A stretch of DNA of 32,560 nucleotides from Clostridium psychrophilum (GTDB taxonomy: Bacteria; Bacillota; Clostridia; Clostridiales; Clostridiaceae), in assembly GCF_018861705.1 (NCBI RefSeq), contig NZ_JAHLEC010000037.1, forward strand, positions 1-32,560. Direction: 5' to 3'. Below are positions 7,062 to 16,958 of the stretch, piece by piece. Numbering within the stretch: position 1 is the stretch's first letter; every line of letters starts with the position of its first letter. The notes below the pieces were generated by a model that did no database searches, was not told where the DNA came from, and saw only the letters and a program-made list of their open reading frames with translations. A program made the position numbers and the translations under genes.

Positions 7062-8054
7062 TTAACTCACTTTATTTTCACTTACACCATTTTCAATAAC
7101 GTCGTAAACTCCATCTAACCCACCTTCAACTAAAGCTTTAACTGCTTCTTCCGTATAAAATGCTGTATGTGGTGTTATTAATACATCATTTCTTGTTGTA
7201 AGTTCTTTTAATATCTCGTCACTAACTTTTTTTCCTGAGAAATCATAAGTATAGTAATCGCCTTCATTTTCATATGTATCTAAAGCCGCTGCAGCAACTT
7301 TACCACTATCTAAAGCTTCGATTAATGCTTTTGTATCAACAATTGTTCCTCTAGCTGTATTGACTAAAAAGACGCCATCTTTCATCTTATCAAACATTGT
7401 TTTATCAAATAAATGAAAATTATCCTTTGTAGCTGGCATATGCAATGAAATTAAGTCTGCTTGCTTTGCGAGTTCATCAAGGGTATCCACATATTCTATA
7501 CAATCTTTGGCTTTGTCATTAGGATATAAATCAAAACCTATAACTTTAGCACCAAATGCTTTGAAAATTCGTGCTGCTATACATCCAATTCTTCCAGTTC
7601 CAACAATTCCAACAGTCATAGATCTAATTTCTTTAGATAATATATCTTTAGTCCAACGATAATCTTGTCGTTTCATTGCTTCTGCAATTTTCATCACATG
7701 ACGGGTAATATTAAGTGAAGCTGCTACCGCATACTCCGCAATTGCATTAGGTGAATAAACTGGTACATTTGTAATAGTTAATCCATGTTTTGTAGCCTCG
7801 AATATATCAAACATATCGACCCCTGCTGTACGTGATGATATTTGAGTTATTCCAATTGCATTTAATTCTTTGTAAATTTTTTTACCTATTTTCTTTATTT
7901 GGCAAAGACAAAGTCCATCATAGCCTTTAACTAGATTGATATTCTCCATAGTTAGAGGTTCAGAAACGTTTTTAATTTCAATACCATGCTTTTTTCCCCA
8001 CTCGTTAGACATAATACATTCTTCTTCTCTTGCGCTAAACATGATTATCTTCAT
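7062..8054 (-). CDS. D-lactate dehydrogenase (D-2-hydroxyacid dehydrogenase family)
   Basis: 330 residues. Reduces pyruvate to D-lactate with NADH in fermentation; 2-ketoisocaproate-type substrates are possible in this family. The substrate-domain signature ISSRTAGVDMFD is at 72-83. The Rossmann motif VGIVGTGRIG is near 148-157, and Asp175 (FDLYP) fits NAD rather than NADP. The catalytic set Arg235 (NTARGT), Glu264 (YENEG) and His296 (TPHTAFY) falls on the canonical positions. ATG 8054 is chosen because AAAGGAGAA lies upstream; an in-frame start nine codons earlier overlaps that site. Monocistronic, convergent with the microprotein gene. Confidence 0.92.
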   Translation of the reverse strand: MKIIMFSAREEECIMSNEWGKKHGIEIKNVSEPLTMENINLVKGYDGLCLCQIKKIGKKIYKELNAIGITQISSRTAGVDMFDIFEATKHGLTITNVPVYSPNAIAEYAVAASLNITRHVMKIAEAMKRQDYRWTKDILSKEIRSMTVGIVGTGRIGCIAARIFKAFGAKVIGFDLYPNDKAKDCIEYVDTLDELAKQADLISLHMPATKDNFHLFDKTMFDKMKDGVFLVNTARGTIVDTKALIEALDSGKVAAAALDTYENEGDYYTYDFSGKKVSDEILKELTTRNDVLITPHTAFYTEEAVKALVEGGLDGVYDVIENGVSENKVS

Positions 8055-8423
8055 TGTATTTTTCTCCTTTAAATTAAGCAATTCGTTAGAACTAAAGTAT
8101 AATCCATAATTATAACCTCTATCTAATCAAACATTTACTGCTTTCAAATTTTTCAAACCATTTTCTATAGGTTATTATTATATAAAATATATATATATCA
8201 GTTTCATGCTATTTCCCTTTCAATATTTTTACTTGTATATTATATCACTATATTTGTTTATTTAAGTTTACATTTGATTTAAAAAATTATTCACATATTT
8301 CAGATAATTAGCTCTATTTATCTCGTATTTTAATAATTAGGTTTAAGTGATGTTGTTACACTAAAATTTTAAGATAATATATTATCCGTAAATTAGTTGA
8401 ATTATAAAATAAACGAAAATACT
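8055..8423. other. non-coding spacer upstream of D-lactate dehydrogenase
   Basis: AT-rich spacer holding the dehydrogenase promoter and the 3' region of rnj. I looked for a Rex-type TTGTTAA…TTAACAA site, as expected for an NADH-consuming dehydrogenase, and did not find one. No small ORF with a binding site is seen. Confidence 0.45.
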
Positions 8424-8454
8424 GTATAGTAAAATATTCGCTGTTTTACCATAC
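8424..8454 (-). terminator. hairpin downstream of rnj
   Basis: Read leftward, GTATGGTAAAA (8454-8444) pairs with TTTTACTATAC (8434-8424) with one wobble and a 9-nt loop. It lies about 135 bp past the rnj stop, and T-rich sequence follows (AGTATTTTCGTTTATTTT). A plausible terminator, though distant. Confidence 0.45.
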
Positions 8455-8588
8455 AAATATTTTGCAAAAATGAAGTTAATGTAGAGCCATTTCAAATCTT
8501 TTATAGATATAAATTTATAACCATCTTGATTAAAACTTCTAGCAAAAACACTTATAACAATATAGTTATTTAGTAATTACTTATTTGT

Positions 8589-10253
8589 TTAAATTTCCAT
8601 AATAATTGGAAGAATAATCGGTCTACGCCTTGTTTTTTCATATAAATATCTCTCTACGGATTTTTTTATGTTAGATTTTAATACCTGCCATTCAATAACT
8701 TTATCGTCTAAGCAATTATTAAGTTCAATCCTAACAATCTCTTTTACTTCACTTATCAACTTATCCGATTCTTTTACATATATAAAGCCACGAGTTATTA
8801 TGTCAGGTCCTGCAATAATACTATAAGATTCCCGTTCTAAAGTTACAACTATAGTGAGCATACCATCTTCAGCTAAATGCTTTCTATCTCTAAGCACTAC
8901 AGTTCCAACATCTCCAACACCAAGTCCATCTACAAATACCGATCCGGTGTGCACCCTCCCTATAATTTTAGCTTCATTTTGTGTAAGTTCTAAAACCTGA
9001 CCTGTTTCCATAGTAAATATATTTTTGGTTTGCATACCTAATTTTTGTGCTAACTTAGCATGTTTTTTTAAATGCCTATATTCACCATGAACTGGCATAA
9101 AATATCTAGGATGAACTAATGCGTGAATTAATTTTAGTTCTTCTTGATATGCATGTCCGGATACATGTATTTCTTCTAAATCCTCATAAATTACCTCTGC
9201 TCCCTTTTTAAATAACTCATTGATAACTTTAGAAATAAGTTTTTCATTGCCTGGAATTGGAGATGCTGAAATAATAACCAAATCCTCAGGTTCTAGTGAG
9301 ATTTTTCTATGAGTAGCAAAAGCCATTCTTGCAAGTCCTGCCATTGGTTCTCCTTGAGAACCAGTAGTTATTATTGTTATACTTTTATTGGGGTAATTAC
9401 GCATTTCATCTATGCTTATAAGAAAATCTTCCGGTATATGAAGATATCCAAGATTCATAGCTACTTGTGAGATATTATCCATGCTCCTTCCGCTAAACAC
9501 AATTTTTCTATCATATTTTACGCAGGCATCCGCAATCTGTTGAATTCTATGAATGTTTGAAGCAAATGTGGCTACAATGACTCTTCCCTCTGCATTAGAA
9601 AATATTCTAGTCAGAGTTTTTCCTATAGTTTTTTCGGAAATTGAATGGCCTTCACGTTCCACATTTGTACTATCAGCCATAAGAAGCAGTACGCCCTCTT
9701 TACCTAAATTTGAGATACGTTCTAGATCCATGACTAATCCGTCAATAGGGGTATAATCAATTTTGAAATCACCAGTATGTAATATAACACCAAGTGGTGA
9801 GTGAATGGCAATAGCGCAGGAATCCGCTATACTGTGAGTTACCCTTATAAATTCAACTTTAAGATTTTCTAGTTCTATTGTTTCTCCAGCGTTTACATTA
9901 CGAAGGTCACACTTGGATAATATATTGTGCTCCTTTAGTTTATTTTCAATTAACCCTAAGGTTAGCTTAGTACCATAAATAGGCACATTCAATTGTTTTA
10001 GAATGTATGGAATAGACCCTATATGATCTTCATGTCCATGAGTTAAAAAGATACCTTTTACTTTTTTAGCATTATTTATTAAATAAGTTATATCTGGAAT
10101 CACTAAATCTACACCATACATTCCCTCATCTGGAAATGATACACCACAATCTATAACAATAATTTCATCCATATATTCAATAGCAGTAATATTTTTACCT
10201 ATCTCTCCAAGTCCTCCTAACGGAATAACCTTTAAACTTTCCTCGCTTTTCAC
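8589..10253 (-). CDS. rnj: ribonuclease J
   Basis: 554 residues, the standard length for RNase J, the Firmicutes enzyme with 5'-3' exonuclease and endonuclease activity in mRNA decay and rRNA maturation. The metallo-beta-lactamase motif is FLTHGHEDHIGSIP (69-82), and the beta-CASP part includes VIVATFASNIHRIQQIAD and SGRSMDNI. PVHGEYRHL is the conserved late histidine motif and the C-terminal domain closes the protein. GTG 10253 follows GGGGAGG at 6 nt. It is divergent from yhaM, another RNA-decay gene. Firmicutes often carry two paralogues (A and B), and the sequence alone does not settle which this is. Confidence 0.95.
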   Translation of the reverse strand: MKSEESLKVIPLGGLGEIGKNITAIEYMDEIIVIDCGVSFPDEGMYGVDLVIPDITYLINNAKKVKGIFLTHGHEDHIGSIPYILKQLNVPIYGTKLTLGLIENKLKEHNILSKCDLRNVNAGETIELENLKVEFIRVTHSIADSCAIAIHSPLGVILHTGDFKIDYTPIDGLVMDLERISNLGKEGVLLLMADSTNVEREGHSISEKTIGKTLTRIFSNAEGRVIVATFASNIHRIQQIADACVKYDRKIVFSGRSMDNISQVAMNLGYLHIPEDFLISIDEMRNYPNKSITIITTGSQGEPMAGLARMAFATHRKISLEPEDLVIISASPIPGNEKLISKVINELFKKGAEVIYEDLEEIHVSGHAYQEELKLIHALVHPRYFMPVHGEYRHLKKHAKLAQKLGMQTKNIFTMETGQVLELTQNEAKIIGRVHTGSVFVDGLGVGDVGTVVLRDRKHLAEDGMLTIVVTLERESYSIIAGPDIITRGFIYVKESDKLISEVKEIVRIELNNCLDDKVIEWQVLKSNIKKSVERYLYEKTRRRPIILPIIMEI

Positions 10254-10462
10254 TAAATCCTCCCCTTCATTTAAATTAATTATATTATAATATCGTTAAC
10301 TTTATTTTGCCTTAAATTATTAGATTAATACCTACACAGTATTAATAAATACCCAATTGTCTAAGTATTAGTCATATAGACGTAAATATGGTACAGTAAT
10401 AAGTACAAATAGTTTATTAACAGATACTCTATTTAAAAAATAAATTTTATTCGGAGGAAAAA

Positions 10463-11365
10463 ATGATTACTAAAGAAAATTTTTTATGTGATATAAAAAG
10501 TGGTACTAATATAAAAATATCATTAATGGTAATGAAAATAATGTTCAAAGATTCTTCTAAGTTTGTTTGCATATTGGTAGATAAAAGTGGAGAAGTAAAA
10601 GCGAATATTCCTAACAAAAATGGAGATATTAAAGAAGGAAGCGTAATTGCAGTTGAGGGATTCAAAGATAAAAATTTAGATGTCAAGAAATATGAATTTG
10701 TTACGAATTATGATCTTTCAGATTATTTACCAACTGTTAAAAGACCTATTGAAGATATTATGAAAGAAATAGACGCACTCACAGATAAATATATAATTTC
10801 AAATGAAGGTAAAGCAATGAATGACTATTTTTTTAAGGATGAGGTATTCTTAGATAAATTTAAAAGAGGTATAGGTGGAGTATCTATGCACCATAATTAT
10901 ATAGGTGGTCTTGCAGAACATACTCTAAATGTTATGTATTTAACCTCAGTACTTTGTGAAAGATATGAATGTAAACGAACAGAAATAGCCTTACTATCAG
11001 CAAAACTTCATGATATTGGAAAGGTATATGAATTATATTTTGATGGTCCTTTTAAATATACTCTTAGAGGAGAAATGGAAGGACATATTGTTATCGGAGT
11101 AGAATTAATAGATAATGCTGTTCGCGAAAATAAAGCACTTTATTCAGATGACTTCGTTACTAGAATAAAAGGATGTATAGTTCAACATCATGGAAAACCT
11201 GAATTTGGTTCTCCAAGAGGCATGAAAATGGAAGAATCATTTATAGTTAATTTTGCAGATTCCACTGATGCTACTATGAATAAAATTGCTCAAATAAAAG
11301 ATAAAACACAGCCTGGAAATTGGTCAGATTATGATAGAAGGATTGACACTAAATTATATTTATAA
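10463..11365 (+). CDS. yhaM: 3'-5' exoribonuclease YhaM family (OB fold + HD domain)
   Basis: 300 residues. An N-terminal OB-fold nucleic-acid-binding domain (about 10-85) precedes an HD phosphohydrolase domain with HHNYIGGLAEHTLNV (143-157), the metal-binding pair in KLHDIGKVYE (181-190), GHIVIG and VQHHGKPEFGSP. This order is that of YhaM/CBF1, a 3'-5' exonuclease that trims RNA and single-stranded DNA. ATG 10463 follows TCGGAGG. ylxP begins 21 bp after the stop, so the two are probably co-transcribed. Confidence 0.9.
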   Translation: MITKENFLCDIKSGTNIKISLMVMKIMFKDSSKFVCILVDKSGEVKANIPNKNGDIKEGSVIAVEGFKDKNLDVKKYEFVTNYDLSDYLPTVKRPIEDIMKEIDALTDKYIISNEGKAMNDYFFKDEVFLDKFKRGIGGVSMHHNYIGGLAEHTLNVMYLTSVLCERYECKRTEIALLSAKLHDIGKVYELYFDGPFKYTLRGEMEGHIVIGVELIDNAVRENKALYSDDFVTRIKGCIVQHHGKPEFGSPRGMKMEESFIVNFADSTDATMNKIAQIKDKTQPGNWSDYDRRIDTKLYL

Positions 11366-11386
11366 TAAATTGGTGGTGAATAGCAT

Positions 11387-11677
11387 TTGAGAATTTTACT
11401 TATGAAAATAACTCTAAGAGCATCATGGTCACACTCATTGAAAGAAAAAAGAATGGTTGTAAAAAGTATAATTCAAAAGTTAAAAAACAAATTCAACATA
11501 TCGGTAGCAGAAATAGATGATCAAGATATTCATCAAACAATAGTTATAGGAATTGCAAGTATATGTGGAACATCCTCGCAACTAGATTCTACCATGGAAC
11601 ATATTATAACTTTTATAGAAAATAATAGTGATGCAGAAATAGTTGATATTCAGAAAGAAGATATCCAAGATATATAA
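11387..11677 (+). CDS. ylxP: DUF503 family protein (YlxP-like)
   Basis: 96 residues with the family core HSLKEKRMVVKSIIQKLKNKF followed by NISVAEIDDQDIHQTIVIGIA. YlxP-type proteins are small cytoplasmic proteins, usually encoded near infB/rbfA and linked to ribosome or RNA metabolism without a defined reaction. The start is TTG 11387, 7 nt after GGTGGTGA. Here it follows yhaM by 21 bp instead of sitting in the nusA-infB operon, which again suggests an RNA-linked role. Confidence 0.85.
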   Translation: MRILLMKITLRASWSHSLKEKRMVVKSIIQKLKNKFNISVAEIDDQDIHQTIVIGIASICGTSSQLDSTMEHIITFIENNSDAEIVDIQKEDIQDI

Positions 11678-12016
11678 ATTTATATTCCAGATTATTAACT
11701 GGATTATTTACAACAGTAATTAACTTATAAACTAAAACTAGTTATAGCAATAATTATAGAAACTTAAAAACAACATGGGAATGCAAAGAATGTTAATCTT
11801 CTTTGCATTTTCTTAATTCCCAGAACTTTTAAATTCTTAAATTACAATAATTTTTAGTATTATACTAATTACTTGTAACTATGTTTTGTTTCCACATAAA
11901 ATAACATAATATCTTTATTCAATTAGTTAATATATATTTAATAAGTTTAAATATGTTAAAATAGAAGGATATTACCTCTTTTGTATAGAATGTAAGTTTT
12001 ATGGAGGTGATTAAAC
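11678..12016 (+). other. spacer with the ylxP terminator
   Basis: Apart from the terminator at 11780 this spacer is AT-rich and shows no ORF with a ribosome binding site. The promoter of the small gene at 12017 must lie here; TTAAAAT at about 11955 is a possible -10-like element. Confidence 0.4.
11780..11814 (+). terminator. terminator of the yhaM-ylxP unit
   Basis: AATGCAAAGAA (11780-11790) pairs perfectly with TTCTTTGCATT (11799-11809), with an 8-nt loop and TTCTTAATT following. An outer GGGAA/TTCCC pair encloses it. Confidence 0.75.
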
Positions 12017-12256
12017 ATGGATGAAAAAATTGATGAACTAATATATAAAATATTAAATACTATAAATAAAGAAAATAAAATACCTACGATTGATGAAATT
12101 GAACTAAATAAATCTGAGTATAAAAACTTACTCGAAACAATATTGCAAGAAGGATATATTACTTGTTTTGACATTAAAAAAAATACTGCAACAATCGACA
12201 TCTCCGGTATTAATTATATCAAGATTTGGGAAATCATTAATTATATAAACATTTAA
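12017..12256 (+). CDS. small protein, winged-helix-like
   Basis: 79 residues after a strong binding site (GGAGGTGA, 7 nt before ATG). The layout is a helical N-terminus (DELIYKILNTINKENKIP), then EYKNLLETILQEGYIT, then a short strand pair ending in ISGINYIKIWEIINY. This resembles the small winged-helix YjcQ-type proteins, where 'L..L..EGYI' is followed by 'IT..G..YL'. A DNA-binding role is only suggested by that shape. No partner gene is obvious. Confidence 0.65.
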   Translation: MDEKIDELIYKILNTINKENKIPTIDEIELNKSEYKNLLETILQEGYITCFDIKKNTATIDISGINYIKIWEIINYINI

Positions 12257-12347
12257 TTAAAATGATTCTAATTAACGCAGTTAAAACAAACCTTTCTTTG
12301 TCTTATTTAGGCTATAGGTGATTGTTCATAAAAAGGAGAATGTTATT

Positions 12348-12455
12348 ATGGATAACTATTCAAACATTTTTTTAACTTTAAAAAAAATTCTCTGTCAATC
12401 CAGAGAATTTTTAAATATTAAGTATTTAATCTTAGATAAAGTCAGCTTAAATTAA
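12348..12455 (+). CDS. possible 35-codon ORF containing a terminator hairpin
   Basis: ATG 12348 follows AAAAGGAG at good spacing, and the frame runs for 35 codons (starts MDNYSNIFLTLKK). A perfect 12-bp terminator hairpin lies inside the frame at 12383-12412, so the full ORF would rarely be transcribed. It may be the truncated 5' end of a lost gene. Confidence 0.2.
   Translation: MDNYSNIFLTLKKILCQSREFLNIKYLILDKVSLN
12383..12412. terminator. bidirectional terminator
   Basis: AAAAATTCTCTG (12383-12394) and CAGAGAATTTTT (12401-12412) are perfect complements with a 6-nt loop, A-rich on the left and T-rich on the right. It ends the leftward zinc-ribbon gene (stop at 12447) and anything rightward from 12017. 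Confidence 0.8.
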
Positions 12456-12677
12456 CTTTCTTCCACACATAGGGCAATAATTAATTTTAATAGTTTCAAC
12501 TAATGTAACATTAGAATCGGATTGAATTTCGTTTTTAACATCATCAATATGCCATCTACTATCACCTGTTGAAGCTGATATTTGTTTACCCTCTTTACAA
12601 TATGTACAACCTTTTTTATTTGTTAGCTGGATATTGTAACGTTCTTTATGATTATCCATAGTAACATTATAGCCCAT
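12447..12677 (-). CDS. small zinc-ribbon-like protein
   Basis: 76 residues after AAAGGAG. Two CxxC knuckles are visible: GCTYCKEGK near residue 24 and NYCPMCGRKL at the C-terminus, separated by a predicted strand-rich middle (WHIDDVKNEIQ…NVTLVETIKI). This is a one-zinc ribbon. Such small proteins occur in clostridial chromosomes and phages without a known role. It is a single gene with its own terminator. Confidence 0.75.
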   Translation of the reverse strand: MGYNVTMDNHKERYNIQLTNKKGCTYCKEGKQISASTGDSRWHIDDVKNEIQSDSNVTLVETIKINYCPMCGRKLI

Positions 12678-13131
12678 AATTTACACTCCTTTAACTTTAT
12701 ATTATATATAAATAAACAATCCTAATATTGAGAATAAATCTTCAATATTTAAACTAACACTTACTACATAATAACATTTCAAGCTATAATCTGTACGCTA
12801 AAATATCAATATTTTTTATAAAATATAGCTTACAAACATAAATTTATTTCATAAGTTATCAATTTAATAAGCAATCTTATCTTTAAAATTTAGTTTTTCA
12901 TTTCACTTTTGTTCCATAAATTTAATTATAAATGTAGGATAATATTTATTTAATTAGTATTTCACTAGAATGATTTTTTTAAACATCCCTATTTAAGTGT
13001 TTTTATATAAAAATTAAATTTAAAAGGAATTTATAAGATAATGTTGAATATTAACTAAAAGTAGGTTACTATATATTTTAGTAACTTATGCTAGAAACAG
13101 TATCAATCTTAATAGGAAAAGGAGTGATCTT
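12678..13131. other. non-coding spacer with small inverted repeats
   Basis: A 454-bp AT-rich spacer between divergent genes. It holds inverted repeats AAGCTATA…TATAGCTT (about 12780-12832) and GTTACTA (13065-13071)/TAGTAAC (13079-13085); the second lies 47 bp before the rubrerythrin-like gene and could be an operator. No ORF with a binding site and no PerR- or Fur-type box was found. Confidence 0.4.
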
Positions 13132-13617
13132 ATGACAAACACTACATTTAGTGGTCTTGAAATGCTAAAAATTGCTATAATGATGGAAGAAGAAGGCTAT
13201 AATTTTTATATAAATGGAGCTAATTATACAACAGGAAAAACCAAAGAATTTTTATTGGTTGCTGCTGGTCAAGAATTCATTCATAAAGAGAGATTTTCAA
13301 AACTTTTTGAAGAATTAAAAACTGATAAGGAAGGCGATTCTGAATATCTTTTTGATTTAGAAGTAACAAAATACTTAAGAAATTTAATAGATAATCAAGT
13401 TTTTAATAAAAAAGAGCAACCTAAAGATGCATTCACGAACTTAGAGTCTGCACTTAAGTATTCAATTAAAACTGAAGAACTTACAATAAAAATATATACA
13501 CAAATGTTTGAGAAAGTATCTCAAAATGATGTTTCAGGAATGTTATCTACTATACTTAAAGAAGAAAAATCTCATGCAGCATATTTTACAAAATTACTTC
13601 AAGAGATAGTATCTTAA
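13132..13617 (+). CDS. rubrerythrin/ferritin-like diiron protein
   Basis: 161 residues forming a four-helix bundle. The diiron ligand pattern is visible as MMEEEGYNFY (helix 1), QEFIHKERF (ExxH, 48-51), KTEELTIKIY (helix 3) and EEKSHAAYF (ExxH, helix 4). It lacks the C-terminal rubredoxin domain of full rubrerythrin, so it is of the short erythrin type. A role in peroxide reduction or iron handling under oxidative stress is inferred from the family. The binding site is AAAAGGAGTGAT. Monocistronic with a terminator at 13691. Confidence 0.85.
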   Translation: MTNTTFSGLEMLKIAIMMEEEGYNFYINGANYTTGKTKEFLLVAAGQEFIHKERFSKLFEELKTDKEGDSEYLFDLEVTKYLRNLIDNQVFNKKEQPKDAFTNLESALKYSIKTEELTIKIYTQMFEKVSQNDVSGMLSTILKEEKSHAAYFTKLLQEIVS

Positions 13618-13690
13618 TTTAACGACATTTCAGAAGAAGATGTTACAGCGACCCAGAAAATGATTTAACTAGATAGTCAATGTTTTTTTT

Positions 13691-13722
13691 AAAAAGAGTC
13701 TAATTAATATTAGACTTTTTTT
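13691..13722 (+). terminator. terminator of the diiron protein gene
   Basis: AGTCTAAT (13697-13704) and ATTAGACT (13709-13716) pair with loop TAAT, flanked by a run of A before and seven T after. Confidence 0.85.
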
Positions 13723-13819
13723 ATTTATAAATATATTTTCACTAATAATAATGTTAAGATTTAAAAAAGTTGTAATAAAAAATTTGTTAACTAAATTCAA
13801 CAATTTTGGAGGTAAATAC

Positions 13820-14623
13820 ATGGAATCAATTAATATTTTAGGTACTGGAAGTGCTATGGTTACAAAATGTTACAACACTTGTTTTACCATTTCAAACGGA
13901 GACGAACATTTTTTGGTAGATACTGGTGGTGGAAATACCATACTGTCAAATCTAGAAAAATTAGATATAAATATCAACAGAATACACAATGTTTTTATAT
14001 CTCATAGGCATAACGATCATATATCTGGTATTGTGTGGATTATTAGAGCTGTAGCCCAACAAATTATTAATGATAACTATAACGGAATTCTAACAATATA
14101 TTGTCATAAGGATAATATTGATGCAATAAATACTATTACTAGCTTGCTATTAGATAAAAAATTTACAAAATATATTGGTACTAGAATAGTATTTAATGAA
14201 ATCTATGATAAATGTAAATTTACTATATTAGATTGGAATATACAGTTTTTTGACATTAGAAGTACTAAGCAACTTCAGTTTGGCTTTAATGCAATACTCA
14301 AAAGTGGAAAGAAACTAACTTTTTTGGGGGATGAGCCTTACAATAAAGAATCTTTTGAATATGCTAATAATGTCGACTACCTTCTTCATGAAGCCTTTTG
14401 TTTATATTCAGAGAAGGATATTTTTAAACCATATGAAAAACACCATGCTACAGTAAAAGATGCTTGTGAAAATGCATCTAGCTTAAATGTACATAACATA
14501 ATTTTGTTACATACTGAAGATAAAAACATATTAAATAGAAAGAAACTATATACAGATGAAGGGAAAAATTTCTATTCAGGAAATATTATTGTTCCTGATG
14601 ACTTAGACATTATTAAATTATAA
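13820..14623 (+). CDS. metallo-beta-lactamase-fold hydrolase (RNase Z-like)
   Basis: 267 residues. The N-terminal strand ILGTGSAMV and ligand motif SHRHNDHISG (61-70) give HxHxDH. LLHEAF and the late NIILLHTED supply the later metal ligands, and FLGDEP the bridging aspartate region. This is the RNase Z/arylsulfatase-like branch of the fold; substrate unknown. ATG 13820 is chosen for its TTTGGAGG site; the frame is open 69 nt further upstream without a binding site. Confidence 0.85.
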   Translation: MESINILGTGSAMVTKCYNTCFTISNGDEHFLVDTGGGNTILSNLEKLDININRIHNVFISHRHNDHISGIVWIIRAVAQQIINDNYNGILTIYCHKDNIDAINTITSLLLDKKFTKYIGTRIVFNEIYDKCKFTILDWNIQFFDIRSTKQLQFGFNAILKSGKKLTFLGDEPYNKESFEYANNVDYLLHEAFCLYSEKDIFKPYEKHHATVKDACENASSLNVHNIILLHTEDKNILNRKKLYTDEGKNFYSGNIIVPDDLDIIKL

Positions 14624-14634
14624 TATTAAAATTA

Positions 14635-14667
14635 AAAACCCTCATATCAATATAATATGAGGGTTTT
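14635..14667. terminator. bidirectional terminator
   Basis: AAAACCCTCATAT (14635-14647) pairs perfectly with ATATGAGGGTTTT (14655-14667), loop 7 nt. It separates the convergent hydrolase and diguanylate cyclase genes. Confidence 0.85.
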
Positions 14668-14711
14668 CTATTATACAATTTTCATTTACTTCGCCTGAAA
14701 CTTTATTAATA

Positions 14712-16940
14712 TCAGTAGTTCTCAGCTGATATACGATTTCTTCCACTTTTTTTAGAAATATAAAGTTGAACATCCGCCTTTCTTATAAGTTCTTTCATTT
14801 CAATATTTTCATTTGGAATTACAGATGATATTCCAATTGATAATGTAATCCTATCTGAAATTTTCGAGAATTTATGAGATATATTTAATTCTTCAATTTT
14901 ATTTTTTACAATTTCTCCGAATTGAATTGCATGATTATTTGAACTTTTTGGTAATAAAACTATAAATTCATCGCCACCATACCTTGCAACAAAATATGGT
15001 CCATTATTCAAATTTGCTAAAGTACTAGCAACACTAACTAGGCATTTATCTCCCTCTAAATGGCCATAGTTATCGTTATATTCTTTAAAATAATCTATAT
15101 CAATGAGAAGTAAAGATATATTACTTCCCTTTTGTATACTTATATCCCAAATATCATTTATATAAATATCAAATTTTCTTCTATTTGCAATTCCTGTTAA
15201 ACTGTCATTTTCAGCCAAAGATAATAATATTTCATTCGATTTTTCTAATTTAGTTTGAACCCCCTTTGTCTTTTTAACTTCCATTTCTAGTTGCATTGAT
15301 TTTATTGCATTGTTGATTGCGATAGCTGCATAAGCTGATAGTGCTTTAATCATTTCAATATGATATGGAGTAAAAACATTTTTACCTCTACTTTGTATTG
15401 TCATTACACCGATAATCTTATAATTCACCATAAGAGGACAAAACATAAGCGAATTTAATTGTGTGTTGTAATGCAATTTTAATTGAATATTATATGCTTC
15501 CTCACTAATATATTTAGGAAACTCTTTACTAATATCATTAATTATAATTAACTTGCGACTTTCTATACACTTACCATTAAAACTAAGTTTATTTTTAAGT
15601 GAGAAGCTAGGTACTTTCTCTTTTTTACCATTTATAATAACATCCAAATAATTTATTATGGAATTGTTCTCATCATAAAGTCCAATAGAAAAATAGGACA
15701 AATCCATAAAATCTTTGATGCTTGAATAAAGTATATCTAATATCAAATGCACATCTAAAGTAGAAGTTATTTTTTGTCCTAGCTCACTAATTATAGATAT
15801 TTTTTGAACAAGCAATTCTAGCGATTGTGCCTTTATTTTTAAATCTTCATTTTTTTCAATGATTTTATTATTTTCTTTCTCAATTTTCTGCATTTTCTTT
15901 TTAATATTTAAACCCTTCATAATATTTTTATTGAAAGATTTTGTATGCTGTCTTTCATATAGATGGTGCAATTTTATATACTTAAAAGACAATTCATGAT
16001 TTCCTATATCTCCATAAAAAATTGATAACTTCATTGATATATCAGATACCTTTTGGGGTTGATTGTATTTTATTGAAATATCACAAGCGCTTATTAATAT
16101 ATCTAATGCTTCAGTCGTTTTTTCTCGGTCAATCATGTATTCAAAATAACTAAGTAATGCATCAATTCTATAACTAGGCACTGATTCTTTTTTATTTAAA
16201 TTTATGGCAATATTAAAATATTCATCAGCCTTTGCAAAATCTCTCTTTTTCCATGAAGTAAGCGCTAATAATTTGTAAGTATCACCTTCAGCTATTGCAT
16301 AATTATATTGTTTCAAATACCTTAAAGCGGTATATGATAGATTATTTGCCTTTTCATATTCCTCTAATAAATAATAAATTTCACCTAGGCTAAGAATAGT
16401 TAATCCACTAGACAAACTATAGTCTAATTGTGCATCTATATTATATGCTCTTTCGCTATAACTTAATGCTTCTTTGTATTCTCCAAGTAATTTGTAATTT
16501 TCTGCAATATTATTTAAAGTAAGCATTATTGCTCTTTTGGAAGTTGCATTATTATCATATTTTTTACCTAAATCAATGTCTATCGCCATTACTTGGGCTT
16601 TGTCATAAAAATCCATACTTTTTTCAATCTTACCTAGTTCACTAAATATAAGACCTAATAAATTATATCACCACCACAACAAATCACAAAATCCCTCTTT
16701 TATAAAATAGTTAAGTGAAAAATATATTAAATCTAAAGCTTCTTCATCGTTACCAATACTATAGTAAGCATGAGCCATATATGATTTTGCAACTTTTTCA
16801 CCTAATGTATATCCTATCTGTTCACATAAGTTTAATGCATCATTTAAAGTTTCTATTGTCCTCTGAGAATCACTATATCTTAGTAAATTAGCTTTTTCTA
16901 GAAGTACCTCAATTCTTTTTCTTATACCTTCTTCATTCAT
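14712..16940 (-). pseudogene. TPR-GAF-GGDEF diguanylate cyclase interrupted by an in-frame TGA
   Basis: One reading frame of about 742 codons broken by a single TGA at 16670-16668. Upstream are 90 codons of TPR-like helices (MNEEGIRKRIEVLLEKANLL…); downstream the frame continues YNLLGLIFSELGKIEKS to an internal ATG at 16616 and 634 more residues. The second part has further TPRs (about 1-230), a coiled coil (about 240-275), a GAF domain (about 275-440) and a GGDEF domain with DSLTGIANRRKF and RYGGDEF (GGDEF at 547-551). No RxxD inhibitory site lies before GGDEF. The active-site motif is intact, so a product restarting inside could still make c-di-GMP, but the restart lacks a good binding site. 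The first ATG (16940) has AGGAG and a Fur-box-like site upstream. A sequencing error is also possible. Confidence 0.8.
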
Positions 16941-16958
16941 AAAATTGCTCCTATTCTA

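Noticed and set aside
8055-8588. Rex operator for D-lactate dehydrogenase
   Set aside because: No TTGTTAA…TTAACAA palindrome in the upstream region.
12348-12455. 35-codon ORF with a good ribosome binding site as a real small gene
   Set aside because: A perfect bidirectional terminator lies inside the frame and the codons after it have no protein character. Kept only as a low-confidence entry.
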